The notes: generated from the sequence alone by a model not told the origin. A DNA stretch of 64,000 nt from Thermococcus gorgonarius (GCF_002214385.1 NZ_CP014855.1:186001-250000); one strand, 5' to 3'; positions 36,053 to 46,119 are shown, counted from the stretch's first letter. Made by a program: numbers and translations.

Positions 36053-36859
36053 ATGGCGGGTGTAGGAAGTTTGATTTTGGGAATTGTTTTGCTTTTTGTT
36101 TTGATTTTCCTTGCAAGTGCCATAAAGATCGTGAAGGAGTACGAGAGGGCAGTGATATTCAGGCTCGGTAGGGTCGTTGGTGCAAGGGGACCGGGACTGT
36201 TCTTCATCATCCCGATATTCGAAAAGGCCTACATAGTCGATTTGAGAACCAGGGTTCTCGACGTCCCGGTTCAGGAAACCATAACCAAGGACAACGTGCC
36301 CGTTAAGGTGAACGCCGTCGTTTACTTCCGCGTTGTCGATCCGGTCAAGGCCGTAACCCAGGTGGCCAACTACATAATGGCAACCAGCCAGATAGCCCAG
36401 ACAACGCTGAGGAGTGTCATAGGCCAGGCCCACCTTGATGAACTCCTAAGCGAGAGGGAGAAGCTCAACATGGAGCTCCAGAAGATCATAGACGAGGCAA
36501 CCGATCCCTGGGGAATAAAGGTCTCCACGGTGGAGATAAAGGACGTTGAACTTCCGGCGGGAATGCAGAGGGCAATGGCAAGGCAGGCAGAGGCCGAGCG
36601 TGAGAGGAGAGCGAGGATAACCCTGGCTGAGGCAGAGAGACAGGCCGCCGAGAAGCTCAGGGAGGCGGCTGAGATCATAAGCGAGCACCCGATGGCACTC
36701 CAGCTGAGAACGCTCCAGACCATAAGCGACGTCGCGAACGACAAGAGCAACGTCATAGTACTGCCACTCCCGATGGAGATGCTCAAGCTCTTCAAGAGTT
36801 TTGCCGATGCCGGCGAGGCTGTAAAGAAAGTCCTAGAAGAGAAAAAGGCCTCCGAGTGA
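36053..36859 (+). CDS. Stomatin/prohibitin-like SPFH membrane protein
   Basis: A 268-residue SPFH protein: N-terminal membrane span ([20 protein letters not shown]), SPFH core with [20 protein letters not shown] and [20 protein letters not shown], followed by an Ala/Glu-rich coiled coil ([20 protein letters not shown]) and a short hydrophobic tail. It forms oligomers at the membrane and is the known partner and substrate of the NfeD protease encoded directly upstream. The ATG overlaps the nfeD stop region, so the pair is coupled. Confidence 0.95.
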   Translation: MAGVGSLILGIVLLFVLIFLASAIKIVKEYERAVIFRLGRVVGARGPGLFFIIPIFEKAYIVDLRTRVLDVPVQETITKDNVPVKVNAVVYFRVVDPVKAVTQVANYIMATSQIAQTTLRSVIGQAHLDELLSEREKLNMELQKIIDEATDPWGIKVSTVEIKDVELPAGMQRAMARQAEAERERRARITLAEAERQAAEKLREAAEIISEHPMALQLRTLQTISDVANDKSNVIVLPLPMEMLKLFKSFADAGEAVKKVLEEKKASE

Positions 36860-36934
36860 GGCCGCTACCTTTTTAAACTCTTTTCTGTCGATTCATTCAG
36901 CCAAGCTTTTGAAAGTTTAAACAGGTGTGTCAAA

Positions 36935-37483
36935 ATGAGCGAAAGGGAGAGGCTTATCGAGAAGATGTTCGAGGCGAAGGCCGTTCTCTTCGGCCGCTTT
37001 GTTCTGGCTTCAGGAAAGGAAAGCAACTACTACATCAACGTCAAGAAGGTAGTCACCGATCCTGAGGCACTGAAGCTCATAGCCCGCCTGATGGCCAAAA
37101 AAGCTGAGTCGGAAGGGATCGAGTTCGACAGAGTGGCCGGTCCCGAACTCGGTGCGGTGCCAATAGCGACCGCCTTATCCCTTGAAACCGGAAAGCCCCT
37201 CGTTATAGTCAGAAAGAAGCCCAAAGGGTATGGAACCAACAGTCAGATCGAGGGGGAAGTAAGAGAGGGAGAAAGGATCCTGCTCGTCGAGGACGTTACA
37301 ACGACCGGGGGGAGTGTTCTGAAGGCAGCCAAGGTTCTCGAGTCTCTTGGAGCTAAGATAGCTGCCATATCAGTTGTCGTTGACCGCGAGGAAGGGGCAG
37401 AGGAGAACATAAGAGGGAACGGCTACAGGTTCCTGCCCGTTCTCAGGGTATCAGAGCTGCTGAACTTTAACTCCAGTGAATGA
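36935..37483 (+). CDS. pyrE: Orotate phosphoribosyltransferase
   Basis: A 182-residue enzyme that joins orotate to PRPP in UMP synthesis. The PRPP loop is RILLVEDVTTTGGSVLKAAK; other conserved parts are ASGKESNYYINVKKVVTDP and DRVAGPELGAVPIATALS. It has an upstream GTTTAAAC-containing AT element and AGGTGTG ribosome site. The last five codons overlap the end of a convergent MinD-like gene by 17 bases. Confidence 0.96.
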   Translation: MSERERLIEKMFEAKAVLFGRFVLASGKESNYYINVKKVVTDPEALKLIARLMAKKAESEGIEFDRVAGPELGAVPIATALSLETGKPLVIVRKKPKGYGTNSQIEGEVREGERILLVEDVTTTGGSVLKAAKVLESLGAKIAAISVVVDREEGAEENIRGNGYRFLPVLRVSELLNFNSSE

Positions 37484-38294
37484 CCCTGTGGATGATCTCC
37501 ATGATCGAGTGCCCGTATTCGCTCCATTTTGACTTTTTGTGATGCTTTTTCCCGAGAGTCCATGTGGCCAGGTTTTCTCCGAGTTCCAGAAGATCCCTAG
37601 AAGCTTGAGTTCGGGGGAACTTTGCAAGAACCGGTGTTCCGTAGTTCGAAGCTAGGGGAACATTGCTGTCAAAGGATATAATACCCAGAACGGGTACCTT
37701 AACAACGTCCTCAATGAAATCCATGACCTCGTCAAGATCTCCCCTGGCTTCTCGGACCTTGTTGATGACAACGCCCACTTTCAGGCCGAACTCTTCCCCC
37801 AGGGCTTTCAGCTTTATGAGCTCGTTTTCCAGCATTCTCTTGAAGCTGTATATCGGTGACCTCTCCAGCTCTAAAACTATCAGCTGGTATTCCACAAGGT
37901 TGAACGTCGATAGTGTGTCGAAGGGTATCCCAACCGGGGAATCCACTATTGTCATGTTGTATCTCCTTCGATATTCGGAAACTACCCTGGCCATGTTCCT
38001 CGGGTCTAGATGGAGCACGTCGTATATGTTGGAGCTTCCCGGAACTATGTAGACTCCCGTCTTTGGATCCCTGTAAACGGCGCTGAAGGGGTTTGCCTTC
38101 GGGTCTTTGAGAATCGAGTGCAGGTTCACCACCGGGTTGTATATCCCAAAATGGAATGCAAGCTTGGGTAAGAACAGATCACCGTCGATAACAACGGTGT
38201 CCAGTCCCTCTTCTCGGGTAAAATACACACCAAGGTTGCTGGCTATTGTTGTTTTCCCCGCCCCTCCCCTTCCGGTGATGATGATGCCTGGCAT
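37467..38294 (-). CDS. MinD/ParA-like ATPase with Arg in the signature position
   Basis: A 275-residue P-loop ATPase of the MinD/ParA superfamily. The motif IIITGRGGAGKTTIASNLG has Arg where the deviant Walker A normally has the signature Lys (KGGxGKT). TVVIDGDLFLPKLAFHFGIY and MTIVDSPVGIPFDTLSTFN are switch I and Walker B regions. A C-terminal amphipathic stretch (HSIMEIIHRVIHWS) could bind membrane. Its start at 38294 is preceded by GTGCACACA rather than a strong ribosome site. Function may be positioning of an unknown cargo. Confidence 0.85.
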   Translation of the reverse strand: MPGIIITGRGGAGKTTIASNLGVYFTREEGLDTVVIDGDLFLPKLAFHFGIYNPVVNLHSILKDPKANPFSAVYRDPKTGVYIVPGSSNIYDVLHLDPRNMARVVSEYRRRYNMTIVDSPVGIPFDTLSTFNLVEYQLIVLELERSPIYSFKRMLENELIKLKALGEEFGLKVGVVINKVREARGDLDEVMDFIEDVVKVPVLGIISFDSNVPLASNYGTPVLAKFPRTQASRDLLELGENLATWTLGKKHHKKSKWSEYGHSIMEIIHRVIHWS

Positions 38295-38378
38295 TGTGTG
38301 CACCCGTACTTCTCAATGTAACCTTACTGGTAGAAATAGTTTTCTGTACGACCTAAAAACAAAATGGGGTAGAGAGGA

Positions 38379-38600
38379 TTAAACTCTAACGTAATCGGTG
38401 AGAGTTTTTGCCTTTACAAAGACGCTGGCCTTGTCCTTTCCGTAGAAGAGCTCAACTAAACCGTCGGATTCAAGTTCTTTCAACGTTGAGAGAAGGGCTG
38501 GGCGGGGTGTTTCGAGCTCGGCGCTTAGGTTTTGGAGAGCAACGGCTTTTTTCTTTGTTGCCAGAACCTTGTATACAAGTTCTTTCCTGCGCCCTAACAT
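38379..38600 (-). CDS. Small winged helix-turn-helix regulator
   Basis: A 73-residue protein that is almost only a wHTH: KELVYKVLATKKKAVALQNL, a recognition helix ETPRPALLSTLKELESDGLV and a beta-wing ELFYGKDKASVFVKAKTL. It is transcribed away from the methyltransferase gene, with a TATA element (GTTTATTTATAG) on its own strand about 30 bases upstream. It may control itself or the divergent gene. Confidence 0.68.
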   Translation of the reverse strand: MLGRRKELVYKVLATKKKAVALQNLSAELETPRPALLSTLKELESDGLVELFYGKDKASVFVKAKTLTDYVRV

Positions 38601-38711
38601 CCAACAAACACCAGTGTAATGTACGACTCACTATAAATAAACTTTGCTGGAAAAATTTGGGCAATGTGGCAACCGCCATAATTTATAAACCTTTCTTTCC
38701 ACAGTTAACTC

Positions 38712-39977
38712 ATGCCGTTTGAAATCGAGATCAAAAGCCTGAGTGACGAAGGCCTTGGGGTTGGCTTTCTGGGCAGGAAGAAGGTTTACGTCCCTTTTTC
38801 TGCTCCGGGCGATCTGGTTAGGGTTTATAAAACACGAAGAAAGAAAAGAAAAATCCTGGCAGAAGAATTCGAGTTTTTAAGGCGATCAGATCTGGTCGTT
38901 GATCCAACGTGCCCCTACGCGGGAAAATGCGGAGGCTGCCTTCTCCAGCACCTCCCCTACGATGAACAAATGCGCTTTAAAGAGGCAAAACTTAGACGGC
39001 TTCTTGGGATGGATATTAAAGTTATCCCTTCTCCAAAAATTTTTGGCCACAGAAACAGGATTGACGTTGTCATTTCGACAAGCGGTATTGGGTTCAGACG
39101 TTATGGAACCTGGTGGGATGCGGTGGACATAGACCACTGCCCCGTGTTCGGTGACTCCTCCAAGAGGGTTCTCTCTTCTTTGAGGGAGTTTATTGAGGAT
39201 CACGAGGTTACCCTTTATGAAATCCAGAAAAACGAAGGTTTCCTTCGCTACATTGTTCTCCGGGAAGGTAAGTTTACTGGGGAACTCATGGTGAACTTAG
39301 TTACATCACCTGGAGAACTGTCGGAGGAGTTTCCCGACTACTTTGACTACGCTGACTCCATATACTGGAGCATCAATAGAACGCCGAGTGATGTCTCCTA
39401 CGGAGAGATCGAAAAGTTCTGGGGGGAGGAGTACATAAAAGAAAAACTCGGGGACGTGATCTACTTAATCCATCCAAACAGCTTTTTCCAGACGAACAGC
39501 TATCAGGCTGTCAATCTCGTTGAGGTGGTAAGCGGATTCTCTGAAGGCGAGCGGATTCTCGATCTTTACTCGGGTGTGGGCACCTTCGGTGTTTATCTCG
39601 CCAAGCGGGGCTTTAAAGTTGAAGGAATTGAGATCAACCCCTTCGCGGTGGAGATGGCCAGAAGGAATACGGAACTCAACGGTGTTGAAGCGGACTTTAA
39701 AGTTGGCTCCGACCGCGATGTGGAGAGTCTCTCTCGTTACGACACCGTTGTTGTGGATCCGCCCCGGGCGGGGCTTCATCCCAAGCTCGTTGGGAGAATT
39801 CTAAAGGACGAACCCGAAAACCTTATCTATGTTTCCTGTAATCCGAAGACGCTCGCCAGGGATCTCGACGAGCTCTTGAAAAAATACTCCGTATTGGATG
39901 TCGTGGGGCTTGACATGTTCCCCCACACTCCCCACGTGGAAGTCGTCGTTAAGTTAGGTTTGAATCGGAACCAATAA
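38712..39977 (+). CDS. RNA (uracil-5-)-methyltransferase, RumA/TrmA type with Fe-S cluster
   Basis: A 421-residue SAM-dependent m5U methyltransferase. An N-terminal TRAM domain (FEIEIKSLSDEGLGVGFLG) precedes the [4Fe-4S] cysteines in DPTCPYAGKCGGCLLQ. The SAM motif is ILDLYSGVGTFGVYLAKRGF, the proline motif VVDPPRAGL, and the catalytic Cys is in LIYVSCNPKTLARDL. Pyrococcus has two paralogues, one modifying tRNA U54 and one modifying 23S rRNA; I cannot tell which this is. Promoter AATTTATAAACC lies 30 bases upstream, so it is probably leaderless. Confidence 0.9.
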   Translation: MPFEIEIKSLSDEGLGVGFLGRKKVYVPFSAPGDLVRVYKTRRKKRKILAEEFEFLRRSDLVVDPTCPYAGKCGGCLLQHLPYDEQMRFKEAKLRRLLGMDIKVIPSPKIFGHRNRIDVVISTSGIGFRRYGTWWDAVDIDHCPVFGDSSKRVLSSLREFIEDHEVTLYEIQKNEGFLRYIVLREGKFTGELMVNLVTSPGELSEEFPDYFDYADSIYWSINRTPSDVSYGEIEKFWGEEYIKEKLGDVIYLIHPNSFFQTNSYQAVNLVEVVSGFSEGERILDLYSGVGTFGVYLAKRGFKVEGIEINPFAVEMARRNTELNGVEADFKVGSDRDVESLSRYDTVVVDPPRAGLHPKLVGRILKDEPENLIYVSCNPKTLARDLDELLKKYSVLDVVGLDMFPHTPHVEVVVKLGLNRNQ

Positions 39978-40031
39978 GTTAATATACAATTCCGCCATAG
40001 TTTGGATTTAGAAGTGAAGAGGTGATAGAAA

Positions 40032-40457
40032 GTGCTGGATGAGAGAGATAAGATCATCATCGAAATGTTGACCAAAGACGCCAGGACACCGTTTACCGAG
40101 ATAGCCAAGGTTCTGGGCATAAGCGAGACCGCCGTGAGGAAACGCGTCAGGGCCCTTGAAGAGGCAGGAATCATAAAGCAGTACACAATAGTCGTGGATC
40201 CCTCCAAGTTGGGCTACAACTTGGTTAGCATAACCGGGGTCGATACTCTCCCGGAGAAGATCTTTGAAGTGGCCCAGAAGCTCAAGGAGTTTGAGTTCGT
40301 GAAGTCCGTCTACCTCACGAGTGGGGACCACATGATAATGGCGGAGATATGGGCGAAGGACGGCGAGGACCTCTCTGACATAATCTCAAACAAAATCGGG
40401 AAGATCGACGGAGTTACAAAGGTCTGCCCGGCGATAATCCTGGAGAGGCTCAAGTGA
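40032..40457 (+). CDS. lrpA: Lrp/AsnC family regulator LrpA
   Basis: A 141-residue feast/famine regulator very close, from memory, to Pyrococcus furiosus LrpA. N-terminal HTH ([20 protein letters not shown]) and C-terminal RAM domain ([20 protein letters not shown]) are complete. P. furiosus LrpA represses its own promoter by blocking RNA polymerase recruitment. GTG start with GAGGTGAT ahead; TATA GTTAATATAC at 39979-39988. Confidence 0.95.
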   Translation: MLDERDKIIIEMLTKDARTPFTEIAKVLGISETAVRKRVRALEEAGIIKQYTIVVDPSKLGYNLVSITGVDTLPEKIFEVAQKLKEFEFVKSVYLTSGDHMIMAEIWAKDGEDLSDIISNKIGKIDGVTKVCPAIILERLK

Positions 40458-40465
40458 GTTCCTAA

Positions 40466-41557
40466 TTAGAACAGACCAAGGGCCTTTGCTTCGAACTCCC
40501 TTTGGATCCTGACCCCTTCGAGGAACAGCCTACGTGAGAACTCCCTTAGTCTTTCGTTTTTTCTTCTCTTTGATTCGTCGAGGAGCTCAACGGCCAGAAA
40601 CTTCAGGGTTCTCGCGAACAGATAGTCGTTCTTTTCCAGTCCCAGGGCTAGCCTGTACGTTTCTTCATCGTATATCCCTTTAAGGGCAAGCTCCCAGGTA
40701 AAGAGGAGTCTCTCTTCTCCCCGAGGGGATTTGGCTAGATAACGTGCGGCTTCTTTTGGCTTATCTATTGTTTGGAACGCCAGCTTTACAGCTAGTTCCC
40801 CCGGATATTTCGTTTTCTGATAAATCTCTACGGTCTTTTCGAAGTTTCCGATCTCTAGGTAGATAAGCCCGGCCTTTTCCAGGAGCCAGCTTCTCAGGGG
40901 TTCTTCCGTGAGCTCGGCTAACGTCTCCATACTGAAAACGTCCCCAACGTCTTCAAGGAGTTTGAAGTACTCGATGAGGTAATTCTTCCTCTCAAGGCCA
41001 AACTCCTTGAACTGGGGCTTTGGAGGGGCTTTTTTGGGCCTTTCAAAACGGGGAACTATTCCGGTTTTAATCTCTCCCCTCATGCGTAGAAGCTCTGCCC
41101 CGGGCATTAACTTTCCGTCTTTGAACACTATCCCCTGCGGGAGAGGTTTAATGTGCTCTATATCATCCTCTGTGAGGCCTAATTCACTCAGTGAGACCCC
41201 AGCAGTTCCCTTCTGGACTATTACCTTGGCCAACATGTCTGAGATGCTTTTTAGGGCTTTTTTCTTTAGGTACTGGCTTTTGATTTTTGTGGCCGCGTTT
41301 ATAGCCAGTTTGAACTTTTCAGCCCTGGAAAAAATGTATGAAAGATTTCTGAGGACTTCATCTCGGAGTGATTCGGTCGATATCTTGAGCGCTATCTCAA
41401 CGGCCCGCTCTGGGACTTTCACTGCGTATGCCTCGACAACTCATTTAAGGGCGTAGTCCCGCCAGTAGGGATTCTTTATCTCCATTGCAATGGAGTATGC
41501 TCCATCCAAGTTTTCTCTGTTCAAAAGCTCCCTAACTTTCAGCACTTTCTCGTCCAT
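40466..41557 (-). pseudogene. Helical-repeat protein gene interrupted by an in-frame TGA
   Basis: An ATG at 41557, one base after the udp stop, opens MDEKVLKVRELLNRENLDGA and runs 38 codons to RDYALK, where TGA (41443-41441) occurs. The same frame then continues VVEAYAVKVPERAVEIALKI for another 325 codons. The repeats (A..IA.KI.....R..AL) run smoothly across the stop, so one base change, for example TGG or CGA to TGA, explains it. A GTG at 41422 could restart a 318-residue product. The protein looks like stacked helical repeats followed by a linker rich in Lys/Pro; no family is recognised. It could be a sequencing error. Confidence 0.72.
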
Positions 41558-41558
41558 C

Positions 41559-42392
41559 TCAACCCCTCAGCCCAGGGAACCATATTTTTTTGCCTTTCCT
41601 TTCTTTCTCCTCGTCCCACTCGTGGAGTATCTTCACTGCCTCGCTCGCCACCAAGGCAGCTTCCTTTTCTCCCGCCTTGCCGAACTCGTTGGTGATCCTG
41701 TTGGCGAAGACAGCACAAACACAGCCTGCTCTAAGGCCGTAGATGTTGGCTAACGTGTAGAGCGTCGCCGCCTCCATTTCGAAGTTAGTAACCCTCGCCT
41801 GCCTGAGGTCGTCGAGGATGTTCCTCGCGAAACTTGGGAAGTAGCCGTTTAAACCGGGCCTTCCCTGCCCGAGATAGAAGCTGTCCGTCGAGGCGGTTAT
41901 GCCTATGTGGTACCTGACGCCCAGATTCTCGGCCGCTTCAATTAAAGCCATCGTGACCTCTAAATCAGCGACTGCCGGGTACTCAACCCTAACGTACTGC
42001 TTTGAAGTTCCCTCGAGCCTTACCGCCGCCTTGGCAATGATTAAGTCCCCTATCTCTATCCCGGGCTGTATCGCACCGGTCGAGCCAACGCGGATGAAGG
42101 TGTCTGCCCCTATCGCGGCTAGTTCTTCAACCGCTATGGCCGTGGATGGTCCACCTATACCCGTTGAGGTTACGCTTATTGGGACGCCCTTATACTTCCC
42201 GGTGTGTGTCCTGTACTCGCGGTGGAACGCTATCTCCCTCGCCTCGTCCCAGAGCGAGCTTATCTTCGGGACTCTATCAGGATCTCCGGGAAGGAGAACG
42301 TAGCGCGCGACATCGCCCGGCTTGCAGGCTATGTGGTACTGGTAGCCCTCCTCTGTTTGAGGCCTCTCGGCGGAGATGAACTTCTCTCCCAT
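41559..42392 (-). CDS. udp: Uridine phosphorylase
   Basis: A 277-residue nucleoside phosphorylase I family protein, most like uridine phosphorylase. It begins MGEKFISAERPQTEEGYQYH; the phosphate-binding GDPDRV and the conserved IRVGSTGAIQPGIEIGDLII and TNFEMEAATLYTLANIYGLR blocks are present. It frees uracil and ribose 1-phosphate. The ATG at 42392 follows GGTGGTTGCC; longer frames upstream run into the divergent gene. The following helical-repeat gene begins one base after its stop. Confidence 0.92.
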   Translation of the reverse strand: MGEKFISAERPQTEEGYQYHIACKPGDVARYVLLPGDPDRVPKISSLWDEAREIAFHREYRTHTGKYKGVPISVTSTGIGGPSTAIAVEELAAIGADTFIRVGSTGAIQPGIEIGDLIIAKAAVRLEGTSKQYVRVEYPAVADLEVTMALIEAAENLGVRYHIGITASTDSFYLGQGRPGLNGYFPSFARNILDDLRQARVTNFEMEAATLYTLANIYGLRAGCVCAVFANRITNEFGKAGEKEAALVASEAVKILHEWDEEKERKGKKIWFPGLRG

Positions 42393-42461
42393 GGCAACCA
42401 CCTTTTTATGTCGGTGAACTATAATAGGGCTTGAAGCTAAAAAGCCTTTGGGGCTGAAAGC

Positions 42462-43526
42462 ATGCTCAGGTGTACGCGGTGTGGTAAGACCTATCCCGAG
42501 ACATTCAGGCTGAGGTGCGACTGCGGTGGAACCCTGCTGGTGGAGAGGGAGGTCTATGACTTCTTCGGCAACCTCATGCCGTACTTCGACGCCAGAAGAT
42601 ACGTTCAGTTTCTTCCCGTTAGCGGGAGCCTTCTGCCCCCTCCGGTTCCGGCCATAACACCGGTTGTAGAGCTTGAGGTCGAATCTGTTAATGCCCTCTT
42701 CAAACTCGACTACCTTCAGCCGAGTGGCTCTTTCAAGGACAGGGGGACGTGGGTAACCGTGGCAAAGCTCATGGAGGAGGGGATAAACGAGGTTGTCCTC
42801 GACAGCTCTGGAAATGCCGCCTTGAGTATGGCCCTCTACTCCCTTCCAGCTGGGATTACGGTTCATACGTTTGTTTCTTACGGTGCCCTTCCCGAAAAGC
42901 TTGCCCTCCTTCAGAGGCTCGGGGCGGTTATCCACTTCGTAGACGGCGACAGAATGGCCGTTCACGAGAGGGCAGTTGAGTTTGCCGAGAAAACTGGGCT
43001 AACCTATGTTTCCCACTGGCTCAACCCCTACTTTCTTGAGGGAACCAAGACGGCCGCCTTTGAGGTTTACGAGCAGGTTGGAGTCCCAGACTACGTTTTG
43101 GTCCCAACTGGTTCTGGGACACTGTTCCTCGGCCTCTGGAAGGGTTTCACGGAGCTCAAGAGGATGGGAGAAATAACGGATCTCCCGAGGCTTGTTGCGG
43201 TTCAAGCAACTGGCTACGAGAGCTTATGTAATCGCTCGCCCTTAAAGAACAAACTCGCCGACGGAATAGCGATTCCAGAGCCTCCGCGCCTTGACGAGAT
43301 GAAGCGAGCCCTAAAAGAGACTAACGGCCTCTGCGTGAGCGTTACCTGGGAGGAGACTGAGGAGGCTTGGGAATGGCTGAAGAGAGCAGGCTTTCTCGTT
43401 GAGCCCACCTCTGCTGTTGTTCTTGCCGCCCTGTGGAAGCTGGTCGAGACCGGTGAAATCCCTGATGGTTCGAAGGTTCTGCTCCCCCTCACAGGCTCGG
43501 GCCTCAAGCTGACCGAAGGGATTTAA
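42462..43526 (+). CDS. thrC: Threonine synthase-like PLP enzyme
   Basis: A 354-residue fold type II PLP enzyme. The N terminus is a zinc-ribbon-like [20 protein letters not shown], usual in archaeal threonine synthase. The PLP lysine is in [17 protein letters not shown], and the glycine-rich phosphate loop is [13 protein letters not shown]. Threonine synthase acts on O-phosphohomoserine. Related families (cysteate synthase, threonine dehydratase) share the fold, so the assignment to threonine synthase is likely but not certain. It is divergent from udp. Confidence 0.82.
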   Translation: MLRCTRCGKTYPETFRLRCDCGGTLLVEREVYDFFGNLMPYFDARRYVQFLPVSGSLLPPPVPAITPVVELEVESVNALFKLDYLQPSGSFKDRGTWVTVAKLMEEGINEVVLDSSGNAALSMALYSLPAGITVHTFVSYGALPEKLALLQRLGAVIHFVDGDRMAVHERAVEFAEKTGLTYVSHWLNPYFLEGTKTAAFEVYEQVGVPDYVLVPTGSGTLFLGLWKGFTELKRMGEITDLPRLVAVQATGYESLCNRSPLKNKLADGIAIPEPPRLDEMKRALKETNGLCVSVTWEETEEAWEWLKRAGFLVEPTSAVVLAALWKLVETGEIPDGSKVLLPLTGSGLKLTEGI

Positions 43527-43561
43527 ACTTTGACGTCGATTACCTTGCGGAGGTGAGGGAA

Positions 43562-44440
43562 ATGGGTGTTAGATACCCTGCCGTCGCTGGGAGCTTCTAT
43601 CCCGCTGACGAGGAACTGGTAGAGATGCTTGAGAGGTTCTTCAGGGATCTCGGTGAGGAGGGGAGCGAGAGGAAAATCACGGCTGGCGTTGCACCGCACG
43701 CTGGCTACGTCTTCTCGGGGTACACAGCGAGCAGAACCTACAAGGCAATCTTTGAAGACGGTCTGCCAGAAACCTTCGTGGTACTCGGGCCGAACCACAC
43801 CGGGTTGGGCTCACCAATAGCGGTCTATCCAGAGGGTGAGTGGCTAACTCCCCTTGGAAGCATTGAGATCGATGCGGAGATGGCGAAGGCGATAGCTAGA
43901 CTCTCTGGAATAGCAGATCTCGACGAGATGGCGCACACCTACGAGCACTCCATAGAAGTGCAGGTGCCGTTCATCCAGTATCTGGCCGAGAAGGCCGGAA
44001 AGGACGTCAAAATCGTTCCCATAACCCTCGGAATTCAGGACGAGGAAGTGGCCAAAGATCTCGGCAGGGCCATCTTTGAAGCCTCTAAGGAGCTCGGAAG
44101 GGACGTTGTGGTCATAGCGAGCACCGACTTTACCCACTACGGCCCCGTTTACGGCTATGTACCGTTTAGGGCCAGGGCTGATGAGCTTCCCCACAGGATA
44201 AAGGAGTGGGACTTTCAGGTAATAAGGCACATCCTCGACTTCGACGTCGATGGGATGTTCAATGAGATCAGAAAGCTCGACCACACGATGTGCGGGCCCG
44301 GTGGTGTCGGAACCGCGATAGTCTACTCCCGCCTGGCTGGAGCGGTTGAAGCCGAGCTTTTACACTACACGACCAGCTTTGAGGTGAGCCGCTCGACTGA
44401 TGCGGTGGTTGGCTACGCGAGCATCGTGATGAGGAAGTGA
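43562..44440 (+). CDS. MEMO1 family protein (AmmeMemoRadiSam system protein B)
   Basis: A 292-residue MEMO-like protein. The metal-binding histidines of this family are visible in [35 protein letters not shown] and STDFTHYGP. These proteins resemble extradiol dioxygenases; in many archaea they occur with AMMECR1 and a radical SAM protein, neither of which lies next to this gene. GGAGGTGAGG precedes the ATG at 43562. The function is unknown in archaea. Confidence 0.9.
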   Translation: MGVRYPAVAGSFYPADEELVEMLERFFRDLGEEGSERKITAGVAPHAGYVFSGYTASRTYKAIFEDGLPETFVVLGPNHTGLGSPIAVYPEGEWLTPLGSIEIDAEMAKAIARLSGIADLDEMAHTYEHSIEVQVPFIQYLAEKAGKDVKIVPITLGIQDEEVAKDLGRAIFEASKELGRDVVVIASTDFTHYGPVYGYVPFRARADELPHRIKEWDFQVIRHILDFDVDGMFNEIRKLDHTMCGPGGVGTAIVYSRLAGAVEAELLHYTTSFEVSRSTDAVVGYASIVMRK

Positions 44441-44477
44441 GCGAAAGGGTGATAAGATCCTTTTCTTTATTTATACC

Positions 44478-44786
44478 ATGCAGGTTTCCCGAGTGAGAAC
44501 CCTTAGGGACGTCCAAAGGATACTCCGCGTGCATAAGGAGGAGCTTAGGGAAAAATACGGAGTTAAGAGAATTGGGATTTTTGGCTCTTATTCTCGAGGA
44601 GAGCAAAGGGAAGACAGCGACGTTGACATCCTCGTCGAGTTTGAGAAGCCGATAGGACTCATAGACTTTATACGGCTCCAGGAGTACCTTGAAGGTCTCC
44701 TTGGGGTTAAAGTTGACCTTGTGACCAGAGGGGCGCTCAAAAAGAGAATCAAGGAGAGAATTCTCCGTGAGGTGAAGTACGTATGA
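44478..44786 (+). CDS. mntA: MntA-like nucleotidyltransferase antitoxin
   Basis: A 102-residue minimal nucleotidyltransferase. The motif GSYSRGEQREDSDVDILVEF contains G36-S37 and the Mg-binding D48 and D50, so it should be active. In the HepT/MntA module the MntA enzyme adds AMP units to the toxin's active-site Tyr and inactivates it. The gene overlaps hepT by four bases. The ATG at 44478 is very close to a TATA-like TTTATTTATA; a GTG at 44493 would suit a leaderless start better. Confidence 0.9.
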   Translation: MQVSRVRTLRDVQRILRVHKEELREKYGVKRIGIFGSYSRGEQREDSDVDILVEFEKPIGLIDFIRLQEYLEGLLGVKVDLVTRGALKKRIKERILREVKYV

Positions 44787-45118
44787 GAGACCCTCTTTTG
44801 TACGTTGAAGATATCTTGGAAGCCATCGAAAAAATAAAGCGCTACACTGAAGGCATGGAATTTGAGGATTTTGAGGACGAGAAGACGGTGGATGCTGTTA
44901 TATGCAACCTTGAAATCATTGGGGAGGCCGTTAAGAACCTTCCGGAGGAATTTAAAGAAATGCACCCGGATGTGCCCTGGAAGGAAATCGCTGGAATGAG
45001 GGACAGACTGATTCATGCGTACTTTGGGGTTGATCTCTCAATAGTCTGGTACACAATCAAGAACGACCTCGATGATATTGAATTTCGCTTAAAAAGTATT
45101 CTGGAGGGTCAAAGATGA
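44783..45118 (+). CDS. hepT: HepT-like HEPN-domain toxin (RNase)
   Basis: A 111-residue HEPN protein with the catalytic RX4HXY motif: R73-DRLI-H78-A-Y80. HepT cleaves RNA until its Tyr is AMPylated by MntA. The start overlaps mntA and the stop overlaps the mevalonate kinase start by four bases (ATGA), so an addiction module is translationally chained to an essential lipid-synthesis gene. Both module genes are intact. Confidence 0.9.
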   Translation: MRDPLLYVEDILEAIEKIKRYTEGMEFEDFEDEKTVDAVICNLEIIGEAVKNLPEEFKEMHPDVPWKEIAGMRDRLIHAYFGVDLSIVWYTIKNDLDDIEFRLKSILEGQR

Positions 45119-46119
45119 GGGTTCTAGCTTCGGCTCCCGCTAAAATTATCCTCTTCGGTGAGCACAGCGTGGTTTACGGAAAGCCAGCAATAGCGGCCGC
45201 CATAAACCTCCGAACGTATGTCAGAGCCGAGTTCAACGACTCTGGAAGGATAAAAATAGAGGCCCACGACATAAAGACGCCCGGTTTGATAGTTTCCTTC
45301 TCCGAGAACGAGATATACTTCGAGAGCGACTACGGAAAGGCCGCTGAGGTTCTCAGCTACGTCAGGCAGGCGATAGAGCTCGTCCAAGAAGAGGCAGATA
45401 AAAATGGCAGAGGTATAACCGTCTCGATTACCTCCCAGATTCCGGTTGGAGCTGGACTTGGAAGCTCGGCCGCCGTTGCTGTTGCCACAATTGGGGCGGT
45501 TTCAAAGCTCCTCGGCCTTGAACTCACCAACGAGGAGATAGGAAAGCTCGGTCACCGCGTTGAGCTCCTGGTTCAAGGTGCCTCAAGCGGCATAGACCCG
45601 ACGGTTTCTGCCATAGGGGGAATAATCCACTACGAGAAAGGTAAATTCGAGCACCTTCCCTTCATGGAACTGCCGATAGTCGTCGGCTACACAGGTTCGA
45701 GCGGCTCAACCAAAGAGCTGGTGGCGATGGTGAGGAGAACCTACGAGGAGATGCCTGAGATAGTCGAACCAATCCTGACTTCGATGGGCAAAGTTGTGGA
45801 GAAGGCGAGGGAGACCCTTTTGTCGGAGCTTGAAGAGGGGCAGAAGCTCGCCCGCCTCGGTAGGCTCATGAACATCAACCACGGCCTTTTAGATGCCCTT
45901 GGCGTCTCCACCAAGAAGCTGAGCGAGCTGGTCTATGCAGCTAGAACCGCTGGAGCTCTGGGGGCAAAGATAACGGGAGCTGGAGGAGGTGGCTGTATGT
46001 ACGCTCTGGCCCCGGAGAGGCAGAGTGAAGTTGCCACAGCTATAACGATAGCCGGTGGGACGCCGATGATAACCGAGATAAGCCGCGAAGGGCTTCGCAT
46101 TGAGGAGGTTCTACCATGA
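45115..46119 (+). CDS. mvk: Mevalonate kinase
   Basis: A 334-residue GHMP kinase that phosphorylates mevalonate. Signatures: [20 protein letters not shown] at the start, [20 protein letters not shown] (ATP loop) and [16 protein letters not shown] near the C terminus. It begins the isoprenoid cluster of this window and overlaps ipk by four bases. The archaeal route then uses other steps to reach isopentenyl phosphate, and ipk acts on this. Confidence 0.97.
   Translation: MRVLASAPAKIILFGEHSVVYGKPAIAAAINLRTYVRAEFNDSGRIKIEAHDIKTPGLIVSFSENEIYFESDYGKAAEVLSYVRQAIELVQEEADKNGRGITVSITSQIPVGAGLGSSAAVAVATIGAVSKLLGLELTNEEIGKLGHRVELLVQGASSGIDPTVSAIGGIIHYEKGKFEHLPFMELPIVVGYTGSSGSTKELVAMVRRTYEEMPEIVEPILTSMGKVVEKARETLLSELEEGQKLARLGRLMNINHGLLDALGVSTKKLSELVYAARTAGALGAKITGAGGGGCMYALAPERQSEVATAITIAGGTPMITEISREGLRIEEVLP

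Noticed and set aside
41441-41443. TGA as selenocysteine
   Set aside because: No Cys is expected at this point, no SECIS-like hairpin was noticed, and Thermococcales are not known to use selenocysteine.
42393-42965. Long extension of uridine phosphorylase
   Set aside because: It lies antisense to the threonine synthase gene; a clear ribosome site supports 42392.
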